Origin: Janthinobacterium sp. 17J80-10 | GTDB taxonomy: Bacteria > Pseudomonadota > Gammaproteobacteria > Burkholderiales > Burkholderiaceae_D | Reading direction: 5' to 3' | NCBI RefSeq assembly: GCF_004114795.1 | Contig: NZ_CP035311.1 | Coordinates: 1,302,001 to 1,366,000, forward strand | DNA length: 64,000 nt | Translations under genes and position numbers: made by a program | Part shown: in pieces, positions 47,819 through 56,079 of the stretch | Numbering within the stretch: the first letter of the stretch is position 1 | Layout of the letters: every line of letters starts with the position of its first letter | Notes under the pieces: generated by a model | What the model was told of the DNA's origin: nothing | What the model saw: the letters and a program-made list of their open reading frames with translations, nothing else | The model's database searches: none

Positions 47819-48790
47819 TTGGCTCGACATCATTGCGGCGCAGAAAACGCCGACAACGCCAAATTTTGTATTGCGTGTGGCGAAAAGCTGACTGCAGCAG
47901 AAAATCCCTGCCTGTCTTGTGGTGCGCCCAACAAGCCGGGCGCCAAGTTTTGCGGCAAGTGCGGCACGGGCATGAGTGCTACTATCGCAGCGACAGACGT
48001 GCCGGCCCCCGAGCCTGTGCCGCAGCCGGCAACCGAATCGATGTTTTCGCCGGCTCCGGTGGTGCAAACGGTAATGGCATCGACTGCGCGCGTTACTCCT
48101 GCGCCGGAAAAGACGCTGGAAACCATTTCCGATGCACCAAGGTCAGGCAAGAGCGGCGTCATGGTGCTTGGCGGTGCGGTGCTGGTGGCCGTGCTGGCCG
48201 GTGCCGGTTGGTGGTTCTCTGGCAAGAACGAAAATGTGCTGCCGGAAGCGGGTGTCGAAGTGAGCGCCAGCCAGGCGGTGGCGCAGCCGGTGCAGGCGCC
48301 ACCGCCTGCGACGGTAACCGCAGCTGCAGCGGAGCCGGCTCCGCCGAAACCGGAAGCGGTACAAGCGCCGGTCGCCGCAACTGCCGATGCCAGCCCCCAG
48401 GTCATCGACAAGCCGCTCGAGGCAGACAAGAGCGCCCAGCCCGCGGCCGAGGACAAGGCGCGCCGCCTGCGCGAAGAAAAAGCCCGCCGCAAGGCCGAGC
48501 AGGATGCGCAGCGCCTCGAGGCAGAAAAAGTGCGCCAGCGTGAGGCAGAAGATCGTGCACGCGCCGAGCAACGCGCGCGCGCCGACGAGGCAGCGCGTCG
48601 CGCGCAGCAGCCGCAACAGGCGCAGCAGGCCGCATCCGGCTCGGTCCAGCAAACCTGCGGCAAATACACATCGGCCATCTCCCGCAGCCTGTGCGAAACC
48701 AGGGAATGCGCTCGTCCCAGCCTGTACGACACGGCTTACTGTGTCGAATTCCGCAAACGCTATGGCAATGGCGAGGAACAGCGCTTCTGA
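47819..48790 (+). CDS. Zinc-ribbon/transmembrane/coiled-coil protein with Cys-rich C-terminus
   Basis: 323 residues from a TTG start with a strong GGGAGG 7 bases upstream. N-terminal tandem zinc ribbons: a first pair HHCG-x11-CIACG in which one of the expected cysteines is missing, and a complete CLSCG-x10-CGKCG. A Pro-rich stretch leads to one membrane helix at about 116-137 (GVMVLGGAVLVAVLAGAGWWF). The exterior part is Ala/Pro-rich, then a long Arg/Glu/Ala coiled coil (about 210-265) and a C-terminal domain with four cysteines (QTCGKY, LCETRECA, YCVEF). Topology predicts zinc ribbons in the cytosol and the coiled coil outside. Unknown function; first of three adjacent zinc-ribbon proteins. 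Confidence 0.82.
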   Translation: MARHHCGAENADNAKFCIACGEKLTAAENPCLSCGAPNKPGAKFCGKCGTGMSATIAATDVPAPEPVPQPATESMFSPAPVVQTVMASTARVTPAPEKTLETISDAPRSGKSGVMVLGGAVLVAVLAGAGWWFSGKNENVLPEAGVEVSASQAVAQPVQAPPPATVTAAAAEPAPPKPEAVQAPVAATADASPQVIDKPLEADKSAQPAAEDKARRLREEKARRKAEQDAQRLEAEKVRQREAEDRARAEQRARADEAARRAQQPQQAQQAASGSVQQTCGKYTSAISRSLCETRECARPSLYDTAYCVEFRKRYGNGEEQRF

Positions 48791-48848
48791 CCGCATCCTT
48801 TTGCCCAGTCGACTTCGATAAAATTACTGCCCTGGAAAGGTTACAAGC

Positions 48849-49982
48849 ATGAACCAGCATTCCGCCTCGTCGCGCAGCGCGCCGCTCCTGTCGGCACTCG
48901 ATTCCCTGTTGGGGGCGATCAGCGCCTACCGCAATATTCATGCGATCGCCCTGATGGGCCTGACCTTTCTCGCGGCAATTGGCGTGATGGCGATCTTCAC
49001 GCTGCTCGCCAAGGCTGCCGGCAGCCCGGCGCTTGCCGGGCTAGGTGGCTTGCTGGCGGCATTTGTCGGCCTGTATGGCGCCAATGCCGTGGGCATCATG
49101 ATGATGCGCGAAGCCCAGGGGCAGGAGCAATGCAGCATTGCCGATGCGGTGCTGCAGTCCCTGTTTACCACGCACCGCCTGATCGCCGTCGCGATCCTGG
49201 AAGGCATGATCGTGCTGGCCGCGGTCGTCGTCGTCCTGCTCGTACTGTTGCTGTGCAAGATACCGGGCCTGGGGCCGCTCCTGTTCGCCTTCGCCTTCCC
49301 GGTGGGTGCGGTATTGCTGGGCATGCTGGTCTTCGCCCTTTTCTATGTGATGCTGCCGCTGGCGGGCCCTGCAGTCTGGTCGGGCAGCACAGTGTTCCAG
49401 GTGCTGGCACGGCTGAACGTGCTGGCCCGCCGCCGCCTGCTGGAAGTGGTCAGCCAGCAAATTATTCTTTTCTTTATCGTCGGTTTTATCGCGAGTATCA
49501 TTTTCGCGATGATCATGATTGGCTTTGGCATGGTCACTTCGCTGTCCGCAGCGATCCTGGATTTCCAGAACGTGGGCATGATGGCCTTCGGTGGCATGAT
49601 GCACGGTGGTGGCGGTTCCTACGTCGCAGCCGGCGCCATTGGCGCAGGTTTCCTGTTTGCCGTCGCCGCCGTGATACCGGCATTGATCGCCACCAAGGGA
49701 GTTTGCCTCGTGTATCTGAACACGACACGCGGACTGGATTTCGCCCAGGCCGAGGCGGAACTGGAAAGCGGTGTGGCTGCGGTCAAGGCCAAGGCCGACC
49801 AGGCCCGCGAGCGTGCCCGGCAGATGGCGGAGAAGCAAACGAATTCGCATGCCGCCAGTGCTGCGCCTGCCGCATCGGGCGTAGCGGCGGCGGCACCGGC
49901 AGACTTGGCTTGCCCGAGCTGCCATGCGCCTGTTGCTGCGGATGACCGCTTCTGCGGCGAGTGCGGCCACAAGCTGCAATAA
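48849..49982 (+). CDS. Six-helix membrane protein with C-terminal zinc ribbon
   Basis: 377 residues. About six membrane helices between residues 28 and 290 (IHAIALMGLTFLAAIGVMAI; GGLLAAFVGLYGANAVGIMM; AVAILEGMIVLAAVVVVLL; PVGAVLLGMLVFALFYVML; QQIILFFIVGFIASIIFAMI; AGFLFAVAAVIPALIATKG). Then comes a charged coiled coil (AEAELESGVAAVKAKADQARERARQMAE), an Ala-rich linker and a single zinc ribbon CPSCHAPVAADDRFCGECGHKL at the very end. 58 bases after the first zinc-ribbon gene. Possibly a channel-like or scaffold component whose ribbon contacts the partners' cytosolic ribbons (inference). Confidence 0.82.
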   Translation: MNQHSASSRSAPLLSALDSLLGAISAYRNIHAIALMGLTFLAAIGVMAIFTLLAKAAGSPALAGLGGLLAAFVGLYGANAVGIMMMREAQGQEQCSIADAVLQSLFTTHRLIAVAILEGMIVLAAVVVVLLVLLLCKIPGLGPLLFAFAFPVGAVLLGMLVFALFYVMLPLAGPAVWSGSTVFQVLARLNVLARRRLLEVVSQQIILFFIVGFIASIIFAMIMIGFGMVTSLSAAILDFQNVGMMAFGGMMHGGGGSYVAAGAIGAGFLFAVAAVIPALIATKGVCLVYLNTTRGLDFAQAEAELESGVAAVKAKADQARERARQMAEKQTNSHAASAAPAASGVAAAAPADLACPSCHAPVAADDRFCGECGHKLQ

Positions 49983-50006
49983 GCGCGTATGCGCCGAGGA
50001 GTAATC

Positions 50007-50594
50007 ATGCGATTTTGTACCAGCTGCGGCCACGGCAATGACGACGACAGCGCCTTTTGCCAGGCGTGCGGAGCGGCATTGCGGCCGAAGGCAGCGGCTG
50101 TCATGCAGTCCGCAACGCCACGGGGGCCGGCCGGTGGTAAGCGCCGCCTGGCCATCGCCGGCAGTGTCATTGCAGTCTTGATTGCTGCCGGCGCCTGGTT
50201 TTTCCTGGCGCCGCCTGCCGCATCCGAGCGCAATTTTGCGGCATCCTCGAGCCACAGCCAGAGCGCGGGCGGACAGTGGAAAGTCGCGGATACCGAAACG
50301 CAGGGCTGGTGGCCGCGCATCAAGAACTATTTTTCCGCAGTTGTCGGCGGCAATCCGCTGATCGGAAAGTGGGAAACCAGCATGATGGGTGTCATCATGC
50401 TGCAGTATGAATTCACTGCGGACACCATGCGCGTGGGCGATGCCGTCACGCCGGTGCGTTATGAAGTCAGGGACAACGAGGTCGTGGTTTACCCGGAAGG
50501 GCAGGGGGCCGGGCTGATCGTCAAGGTGATTGATCAAGACAACATTGAGCTCAATTTTGGTGTGGCGGCGGTAAAATTCAGGCGCGTCAGGTAA
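50007..50594 (+). CDS. Zinc-ribbon/transmembrane protein with small extracytoplasmic domain
   Basis: 195 residues from ATG 50007 (CGAGGAG just upstream). N-terminal zinc ribbon FCTSCGHGNDDDSAFCQACGAAL, a basic stretch, one membrane helix (LAIAGSVIAVLIAAGAWFFLA, about 49-69), then a polar segment and a C-terminal beta-rich domain (LIGKWETSMMGVIMLQYEFTADTMRV through NIELNFGVAAVKFRRVR) that resembles small lipocalin-like 'GKW' domains. Third of the set, 24 bases after the second, and 52 bases before corA. Function unknown. Confidence 0.82.
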   Translation: MRFCTSCGHGNDDDSAFCQACGAALRPKAAAVMQSATPRGPAGGKRRLAIAGSVIAVLIAAGAWFFLAPPAASERNFAASSSHSQSAGGQWKVADTETQGWWPRIKNYFSAVVGGNPLIGKWETSMMGVIMLQYEFTADTMRVGDAVTPVRYEVRDNEVVVYPEGQGAGLIVKVIDQDNIELNFGVAAVKFRRVR

Positions 50595-50646
50595 GGCAGG
50601 GCAGACTGGCATTGCCTGCCCTGCATATTTTCATGGAGCGAGTCTC

Positions 50647-51612
50647 ATGCTGATCAATTGCGCTGCCTACCAGGACGGCCGGAAACTGGCCGATATCCCG
50701 GTTGAAAAAATCAGTGATTACATTGCCCGCGGCGATTGCTTCGTCTGGGTGGCGTTGAAGGATGCCGAGCCGGCCGAACTGGAGGTGATGCGGCGAGAAT
50801 TCGGCTTGCACGAACTGGCCGTCGAAGATGCGCATCATGGCCATCAGAGCCCGAAGGTCGAGGAATATGGTTCCTCGCTGTTTGTCGTGGTCAAGATGGT
50901 CGAACTGGTCGAGGGGGTGCTGCAGGTGGGCGAACTCGATATTTTCATCGGCGAGAATTACGTCCTGTCGGTTCGCAGCCATAGCCAGCAGGGATTTCTC
51001 GGCGTGCGCGAACGCTGTGAACGCGAGCCGCACCTGCTCGCCCATGGGCCCTCGTTCGTCGTGTATGCGTTGATGGACGCCGTGGTCGACCGCTACTTCC
51101 CCGTGATCGAGTCGCTCGAGGATGAACTGGAGCGGATCGAGGACAGCATGTTCGAGCGGGCAGCCGAGCGGTCCAACATCGAGCATCTCTATCAGCTCAA
51201 GCGCAAGGTCATGATCTTGAAGCATATCGTGTCGCCCCTGATGGAATCGGTCGGCAAGCTGTTCGGCGGCCGGGTGCCGGCCTTGTTCGACGATTCGCAG
51301 AATTATTTCCGCGACGTCTACGACCATCTGTATCGCATCAATAATTCCATCGAAGTCATCCGCGACACCATCAACACTGCGATCCAGGTCAACCTGTCGA
51401 TGGTGGCCATCGATGAAAGCGTGGTGAACAAGCGCCTGGCGGCCTGGGCGGCCATTTTTGCTGTGGCCACCGCCTTTGCGGGCATCTGGGGCATGAATTT
51501 CAAGTTCATGCCCGAGCTTGACTGGAAATACGGGTATCCGGTTGCGCTGGCGCTGATGGTGAGCGTGTGCGGCTACCTGTACATGCGTTTTCGCAAGGCG
51601 CGCTGGCTGTAG
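50647..51612 (+). CDS. corA: Magnesium/cobalt transporter CorA
   Basis: 321-residue CorA family channel. The long N-terminal cytosolic funnel (to about 255) contains the family helices (VIESLEDELERIEDSMFERA, then KRKVMILKHIVSPL). Two C-terminal membrane helices flank the selectivity motif GMN (AGIWGMNFKFMPELDWKYGYPV). The C-terminal FRKARWL is the basic cytosolic tail. Pentameric Mg2+ uptake channel. Close spacing to the zinc-ribbon group makes co-transcription possible; it is also 2 bases from the acyltransferase gene. Confidence 0.95.
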   Translation: MLINCAAYQDGRKLADIPVEKISDYIARGDCFVWVALKDAEPAELEVMRREFGLHELAVEDAHHGHQSPKVEEYGSSLFVVVKMVELVEGVLQVGELDIFIGENYVLSVRSHSQQGFLGVRERCEREPHLLAHGPSFVVYALMDAVVDRYFPVIESLEDELERIEDSMFERAAERSNIEHLYQLKRKVMILKHIVSPLMESVGKLFGGRVPALFDDSQNYFRDVYDHLYRINNSIEVIRDTINTAIQVNLSMVAIDESVVNKRLAAWAAIFAVATAFAGIWGMNFKFMPELDWKYGYPVALALMVSVCGYLYMRFRKARWL

Positions 51613-51614
51613 CC

Positions 51615-52715
51615 ATGAACGATCGCGTCGCAGTCCATCCTGGTTTCGAAGCGTTGCCGGCTACTTACCAGGCGCGGTTTGCCGAAGCCGCTGCAGAGGG
51701 GGGATTTTTTTTCAGCCTGGACTGGTTCGCCAATCTGCACCGTACCGCACTGGCGCAGACGGCCGTGCGCATCTACGGCGTGGAGAGCGGCGACGGCGCA
51801 TTGCGCCTGGCACTGCCCCTGATCCACCGAAAATCCGTTTCCGGATTGGCCGCGCCGCGCGAACTGGCTGCTTGCGCTAATTTTTATTCCTCCCTGTTTG
51901 GCCCCATGCTTGCGCCGGATGCGGCGCCGCGCCAGCAGGATTTTTTACTGCTGGCGCAAGCCATCGCCGGCGAGACGCCGGCATGCGACGCCGTCAACCT
52001 GCATCCCATGGATATCGATGCGCCTTTCTTCGGCATGTGCGTCGCCGGCTTTCGCCAGGCCGGCATGGCGGTGCAGACCTATTTTTGCTTCGGCAACTGG
52101 TACCTGCAAGTAAATGGCCGCAGCTACCGCGAATATGCCGAAAGTTTGCCGTCCCGCCTGAAAAATACCCTGGCGCGCAAGTCGCGCCAGATTGCAGCGA
52201 GCCATGATGTGCGCCTGACCATCCTGACCGGCGAGGCGCAGGTGGCAGAGGGGATCGCCGCTTTCGAGCGTGTCTATCGCTCCAGCTGGAAGCCGGCCGA
52301 GGCGCATCCCGACTTCATTCCCGGCCTGATCCGCCTGTGCGCCCGCCAGGGCTGGTTGCGCCTCGGTCTCGCGCATGTCGATGGCGAGCCGGCAGCGGCC
52401 CAGCTCTGGATTGTCAGCCACGGTGTGGCATCGATCTACAAGCTTGCCTATGACGAGCGCTTTGCCTCCCTGTCGATCGGCTCGCTCCTGACGGCGCACC
52501 TCATGCAGCACGTGATCGATGTCGACCGGGTCAGGGAAGTGGATTACCTGACTGGTGACGATGCCTACAAGCGCGACTGGATGTCGCATCGCCGCGAACG
52601 CTGGGGCATGATGGCCTTCCAATTGCGCACTCCGCGCGGCTTGCTGGCGGCGGCGCGCCATATCGGCGGGCACCGGCTGAAGCGTTTGTGGCAGCGGCTG
52701 GCCCGCTCAAGCTGA
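51615..52715 (+). CDS. BioF2-like/FemAB-related GNAT acyltransferase
   Basis: 366 residues. Two GNAT-like halves with the family's core (AESLPSRLKNTLARKSRQIA; ERVYRSSWKPAEAHPDFIPGLIRLCARQGWLRLGLAHVDGEPAAAQLWIV; YKLAYDERFASLSIGSLLTAHLMQHVI; DYLTGDDAYKRDWMS). These proteins occur in exopolysaccharide/PEP-CTERM clusters and are proposed to transfer acyl or aminoacyl groups to polysaccharide. Start 51615, 2 bases after the corA stop. Adjacent to prsT, supporting an envelope or EPS role (inference). Confidence 0.83.
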   Translation: MNDRVAVHPGFEALPATYQARFAEAAAEGGFFFSLDWFANLHRTALAQTAVRIYGVESGDGALRLALPLIHRKSVSGLAAPRELAACANFYSSLFGPMLAPDAAPRQQDFLLLAQAIAGETPACDAVNLHPMDIDAPFFGMCVAGFRQAGMAVQTYFCFGNWYLQVNGRSYREYAESLPSRLKNTLARKSRQIAASHDVRLTILTGEAQVAEGIAAFERVYRSSWKPAEAHPDFIPGLIRLCARQGWLRLGLAHVDGEPAAAQLWIVSHGVASIYKLAYDERFASLSIGSLLTAHLMQHVIDVDRVREVDYLTGDDAYKRDWMSHRRERWGMMAFQLRTPRGLLAAARHIGGHRLKRLWQRLARSS

Positions 52716-52862
52716 CATTCTTGCGGCAGTATTTCCACTCGGAAATTTCATTGTAACTTCTTGTTTCCTGATGCATACATTGCTATGGGAAAGCCCGGAA
52801 AAATGGTGTAATCTCGCCCACGGGTATTGCATTTATGAAAATATTGCCGAGGTTGAAAGAAT

Positions 52863-55640
52863 ATGTCCACGTTCATGATCAAGCGCACCATGTCTCTGAC
52901 TGCCATCGCAGCCGCCATTGCCCTGGGAGGCAGCCTGGCCGGATGTGGCAAGGAAGATGTGCAAAAGCTGCTGGCCGAAGCCAGGCAATATGAGCAGAAA
53001 GGCGAGCACAAGGCGGCCGTCATCCAGCTGAAAAATGCCCTGCAAAAAAATCCTGAAGATCGCGATGTGCGCTACATGCTCGGCACGATCTACCTCAAGA
53101 CCGGTGACGGCGCCTCCGCAGAAAAAGAACTGCGCAAAGCGGTCAGCCTGGGCATGGATGCCACCCAGGCCTTGCCGGACTTGGCCAAGTCGCTGTCGCT
53201 GCAGGGACAATTCCAGAAGGTGCTCGATGAAACGCAGAGCGCCGACACCAAGGCGAATGCCGTCATCGCCAGCCTGCGCGGCAATGCGTATCTTTCGCTC
53301 GGCAAGAAAGACCAGGCGCGCGAATCGCTGGAGCAAGCCTTGCTCGCCAAGGCGGACTATCCCGAGGCCTTGATCGGTCTTGCCAGGCTGGCGCTGTCGC
53401 AGGGCGACGTGGCCGGCGCCAACCGCCTGATCGAGCAAGCCACCAGCAAAAATCCTCAGCATGTCGAGTCCTGGCTTTTCAAGGGGGATCTTGAACGCGC
53501 GCAAAACCGCGTGGATCCGGCGCTGGCGGCTTACGGCCAAGTCCTGGCAATCAAGCCGGGCGACGCCGCCGCGCATATCGCCCGCGCGTATGTCCAGATC
53601 GGCAGCGGCAAGCCCAAGGAAGCGCAGGCCGATATTGATGCTGCCAAAAAAACCAATCCGAATGGATTGCTGGTGTTTTATACCCAGGCATTGCTCGACT
53701 TTAGCCAGAAAAAGCATGCTGCCGCGCTGGATTCGCTGCAGCAGGTCTTGCGTGCCGCGCCGGAACACATGCCCAGCGTCTTGCTGGCGGGCGCCGTGCA
53801 ATTTGCCCTCGGATCAAACGAGCAGGCTGAACAGCATTTAAAGAAATATCTCGAACAGCATCCGGGCAACTTGTATGCGCGCAAGCTGCTGGCATCGGCC
53901 CTGATGAAAAACGGCCAGACGCCAAGGGCGATTGCGACCCTGGCGCCGGCTCTGAAGGAAGAGTCGAAGGATGCCCACCTGTACATGCTGGCGGGCGAAG
54001 CGCACATGCAGGCGCGGGACTTCACCAAGGCAAACGAATACTTTGAAAAAGCCAATGCACTGGCGCCCAACACCGCGCTGGTGCATACCGCGCTGGGCAT
54101 GAGCAAGCTGGGGCAGGGCGAAAACGAGCGCGCCATCGCCGAGCTGGAAAAGGCTGCCAACCTCGATGCCAGGACACCGCAAGCCGGCATCCTGCTGGTC
54201 ATGACGCACTTGCGCCAGAAAGAATATGACAAGGCCTTGTCGGCGGTGCTCAAGCTGGAAAAAGAACAGCCGGACAATCCCATTGTCCACAACCTGAAGG
54301 GCGGGGTCTACGTCGGCCGCAAGGAACTCGCGAATGCGCGGGCCAGCTTCGAGAAGGCGGTAACGCTTCAGCCTGGCTATTTCGCAGCCGTGCAAAACCT
54401 GGCCCAGCTCGATATGCAAAACAAGCAGCCGGAAGCGGCCAGGAAGCGCTATCTAACGCTGCTGGAGCAGGACAAGAAAAACCTCCAGGCCATGCTTGCC
54501 CTGGCGAGCCTGAGCCAGGCGCAAGGCATGAATGACGAGGTCAAGACCTGGCTGGAACGCGCCGTGGCTGACCATCCTGATGCCGTGCAGCCGGCGGCAT
54601 TGCTGGTCGGGCATTACCTGCGCGCCGGTGACAAGCCAAAGGCATTGACGCTCGCCGCCAAACTGCAAAGCACGCATCCGGACGATCCGAAATTTCTCGG
54701 CGTGCTGGCCGATACGCAATTGGCCAATGGCGACCAGCGCGCAGCGCTGGAAAGCTTCAACAAGCTTGCCGTATTGCAGCCGGAATCGGCCCAGGTGCAA
54801 TACCGCATCGCCAGCACGAACCTGGCGATGAAGGATGAGGTCGCTGCCAGGTCAGCACTGAAAAAATCGCAAAATCTCGACCCCGCCTTTTTCCCGGCGC
54901 AGCTGGCACTGGCCGGCCTGGAAGTGCAGAAGGAACGTTTCGAGGATGCGCTGGTGATCGCGCGCCAGATGCAAAAGCAAAAAGGCGGGCAAGCGATGGG
55001 CCACGCCCTCGAAGGCGACATCCTGATGGCGCAAAAGAAGCCGGCGCAAGCCATCGGTGCCTACGAACGTGGCGCGGCCATCGAGCCGAATGGTTTGCTC
55101 TTCGTAAAAATGCACGGTGCCCTGGTACAGGCTGGCAAGGGCGCCGATGCCGATGCACGGATTGGACAGTGGTTGAAGGACAACCCCTCGGACACGCGCG
55201 CGCGTCTTTACGTGGCGAATTACAAGCTGCTGTCAAAGCAGAACAAGGCCGCGATCGAACAATTGCAGACCGTGGTCAAGCTTGAGCCGCAAAATGCGCT
55301 GGCCTTGAATAATCTGGCCTGGGCGCTGGGGCAGGAAAAAGATCCGCGCGCCCTGCAGTATGCCGAGCAGGCTTACAAGCTGGCGCCTGAAAATCCTGCG
55401 GTGCTCGATACCCTGGGGTGGATGCTTGCGGAAAAAGGGGATGTCGCGCGCGGCTTGCCGATGTTGCAAAAAGCCAGCGGCCTGGCACCCGCCTCTGCGG
55501 ATATCCGCTATCACTATGCGCAAGCGCTGCTCAAGTCAGGCGACAAGGGCCTTGCACGCAAGGAAATCGAACAATTGCTGGTCAATACCAAGGGATCTGC
55601 CAAAGAAGAGGAAGCCCGCGCATTGCTGAAGCAATTGTAA
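52863..55640 (+). CDS. prsT: PEP-CTERM system TPR-repeat lipoprotein (PrsT)
   Basis: 925 residues. Lipoprotein signal with lipobox LAGC (Cys about 28), then TPR units almost throughout (first: EARQYEQKGEHKAAVIQLKNALQKNP; last: about 845-900). Length and lipoprotein character match the PrsT family linked to exosortase/PEP-CTERM exopolysaccharide loci, where it probably scaffolds polysaccharide export or protein sorting at the envelope. No exosortase (xrt) gene and no PEP-CTERM-tailed protein is present in the window, so it is separated from the main locus or orphaned. Confidence 0.88.
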   Translation: MSTFMIKRTMSLTAIAAAIALGGSLAGCGKEDVQKLLAEARQYEQKGEHKAAVIQLKNALQKNPEDRDVRYMLGTIYLKTGDGASAEKELRKAVSLGMDATQALPDLAKSLSLQGQFQKVLDETQSADTKANAVIASLRGNAYLSLGKKDQARESLEQALLAKADYPEALIGLARLALSQGDVAGANRLIEQATSKNPQHVESWLFKGDLERAQNRVDPALAAYGQVLAIKPGDAAAHIARAYVQIGSGKPKEAQADIDAAKKTNPNGLLVFYTQALLDFSQKKHAAALDSLQQVLRAAPEHMPSVLLAGAVQFALGSNEQAEQHLKKYLEQHPGNLYARKLLASALMKNGQTPRAIATLAPALKEESKDAHLYMLAGEAHMQARDFTKANEYFEKANALAPNTALVHTALGMSKLGQGENERAIAELEKAANLDARTPQAGILLVMTHLRQKEYDKALSAVLKLEKEQPDNPIVHNLKGGVYVGRKELANARASFEKAVTLQPGYFAAVQNLAQLDMQNKQPEAARKRYLTLLEQDKKNLQAMLALASLSQAQGMNDEVKTWLERAVADHPDAVQPAALLVGHYLRAGDKPKALTLAAKLQSTHPDDPKFLGVLADTQLANGDQRAALESFNKLAVLQPESAQVQYRIASTNLAMKDEVAARSALKKSQNLDPAFFPAQLALAGLEVQKERFEDALVIARQMQKQKGGQAMGHALEGDILMAQKKPAQAIGAYERGAAIEPNGLLFVKMHGALVQAGKGADADARIGQWLKDNPSDTRARLYVANYKLLSKQNKAAIEQLQTVVKLEPQNALALNNLAWALGQEKDPRALQYAEQAYKLAPENPAVLDTLGWMLAEKGDVARGLPMLQKASGLAPASADIRYHYAQALLKSGDKGLARKEIEQLLVNTKGSAKEEEARALLKQL

Positions 55641-55650
55641 TTTATCAACG

Positions 55651-55668
55651 GGATGCTTCTAAGCATCC
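55651..55668 (+). terminator. Small hairpin just after prsT
   Basis: GGATGCT-TCTA-AGCATCC, 7-bp perfect stem, 10 bases after the stop; only a weak T tract follows. Confidence 0.4.
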
Positions 55669-55848
55669 TGTCAATTCCGGGGCCAGCTCTTCTTGAAAAA
55701 AGAACAGTTGGCCTCGTGTCATTTCGGGCCCGTGCAGGGCATTTTTGCTTGATTGCAAATGCATTTTGCCACGCGTTAATCAAGCCCTTTCCTTCTTGAT
55801 ACGTCCGGTTCCTCTTTTATTTCTCTTCTGCCAGCGTTTCTTTCAAGG

Positions 55849-55872
55849 GCTGCAATACTTTGCAGCTTTTTT
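55849..55872 (+). terminator. Rho-independent terminator downstream of prsT
   Basis: GCTGCAA-TACT-TTGCAGC followed by T6: perfect 7-bp stem with T-run, about 210 bases after the prsT stop and 207 bases before the next gene. Confidence 0.85.
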
Positions 55873-56079
55873 CAGCAAATATCCTCCAAGAAATATATCT
55901 CGCAGGAACTTAATTCCAAACAGCAAGGTCTGTAAGGGGCTTGTAAGCAGGAAACGATGAATGACAAGCGTCCATGACCCGGACGTAACTCAAAAGAAAC
56001 ATTCATTTTGATAACGCACCCTTTTCAGATTTTTACCTTGTGTAAAGGATTCTGAGGATCATTCCAGGAGCAGAATATT

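Larger units (their letters stand above)
55641..56079. other. 439-base gene-free stretch between prsT and the lectin gene
   Basis: Contains two hairpins treated separately, an imperfect 33-base hairpin (55681-55713, GGCCA / TGGCC ends), and AT-rich sequence with no credible ORF. A TTGATA at 56008-56013 has only a poor -10 17 bases on. A long 5' leader for the lectin gene is likely. The AGGAG at 56066-56070 sets the TTG start. Confidence 0.6.
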
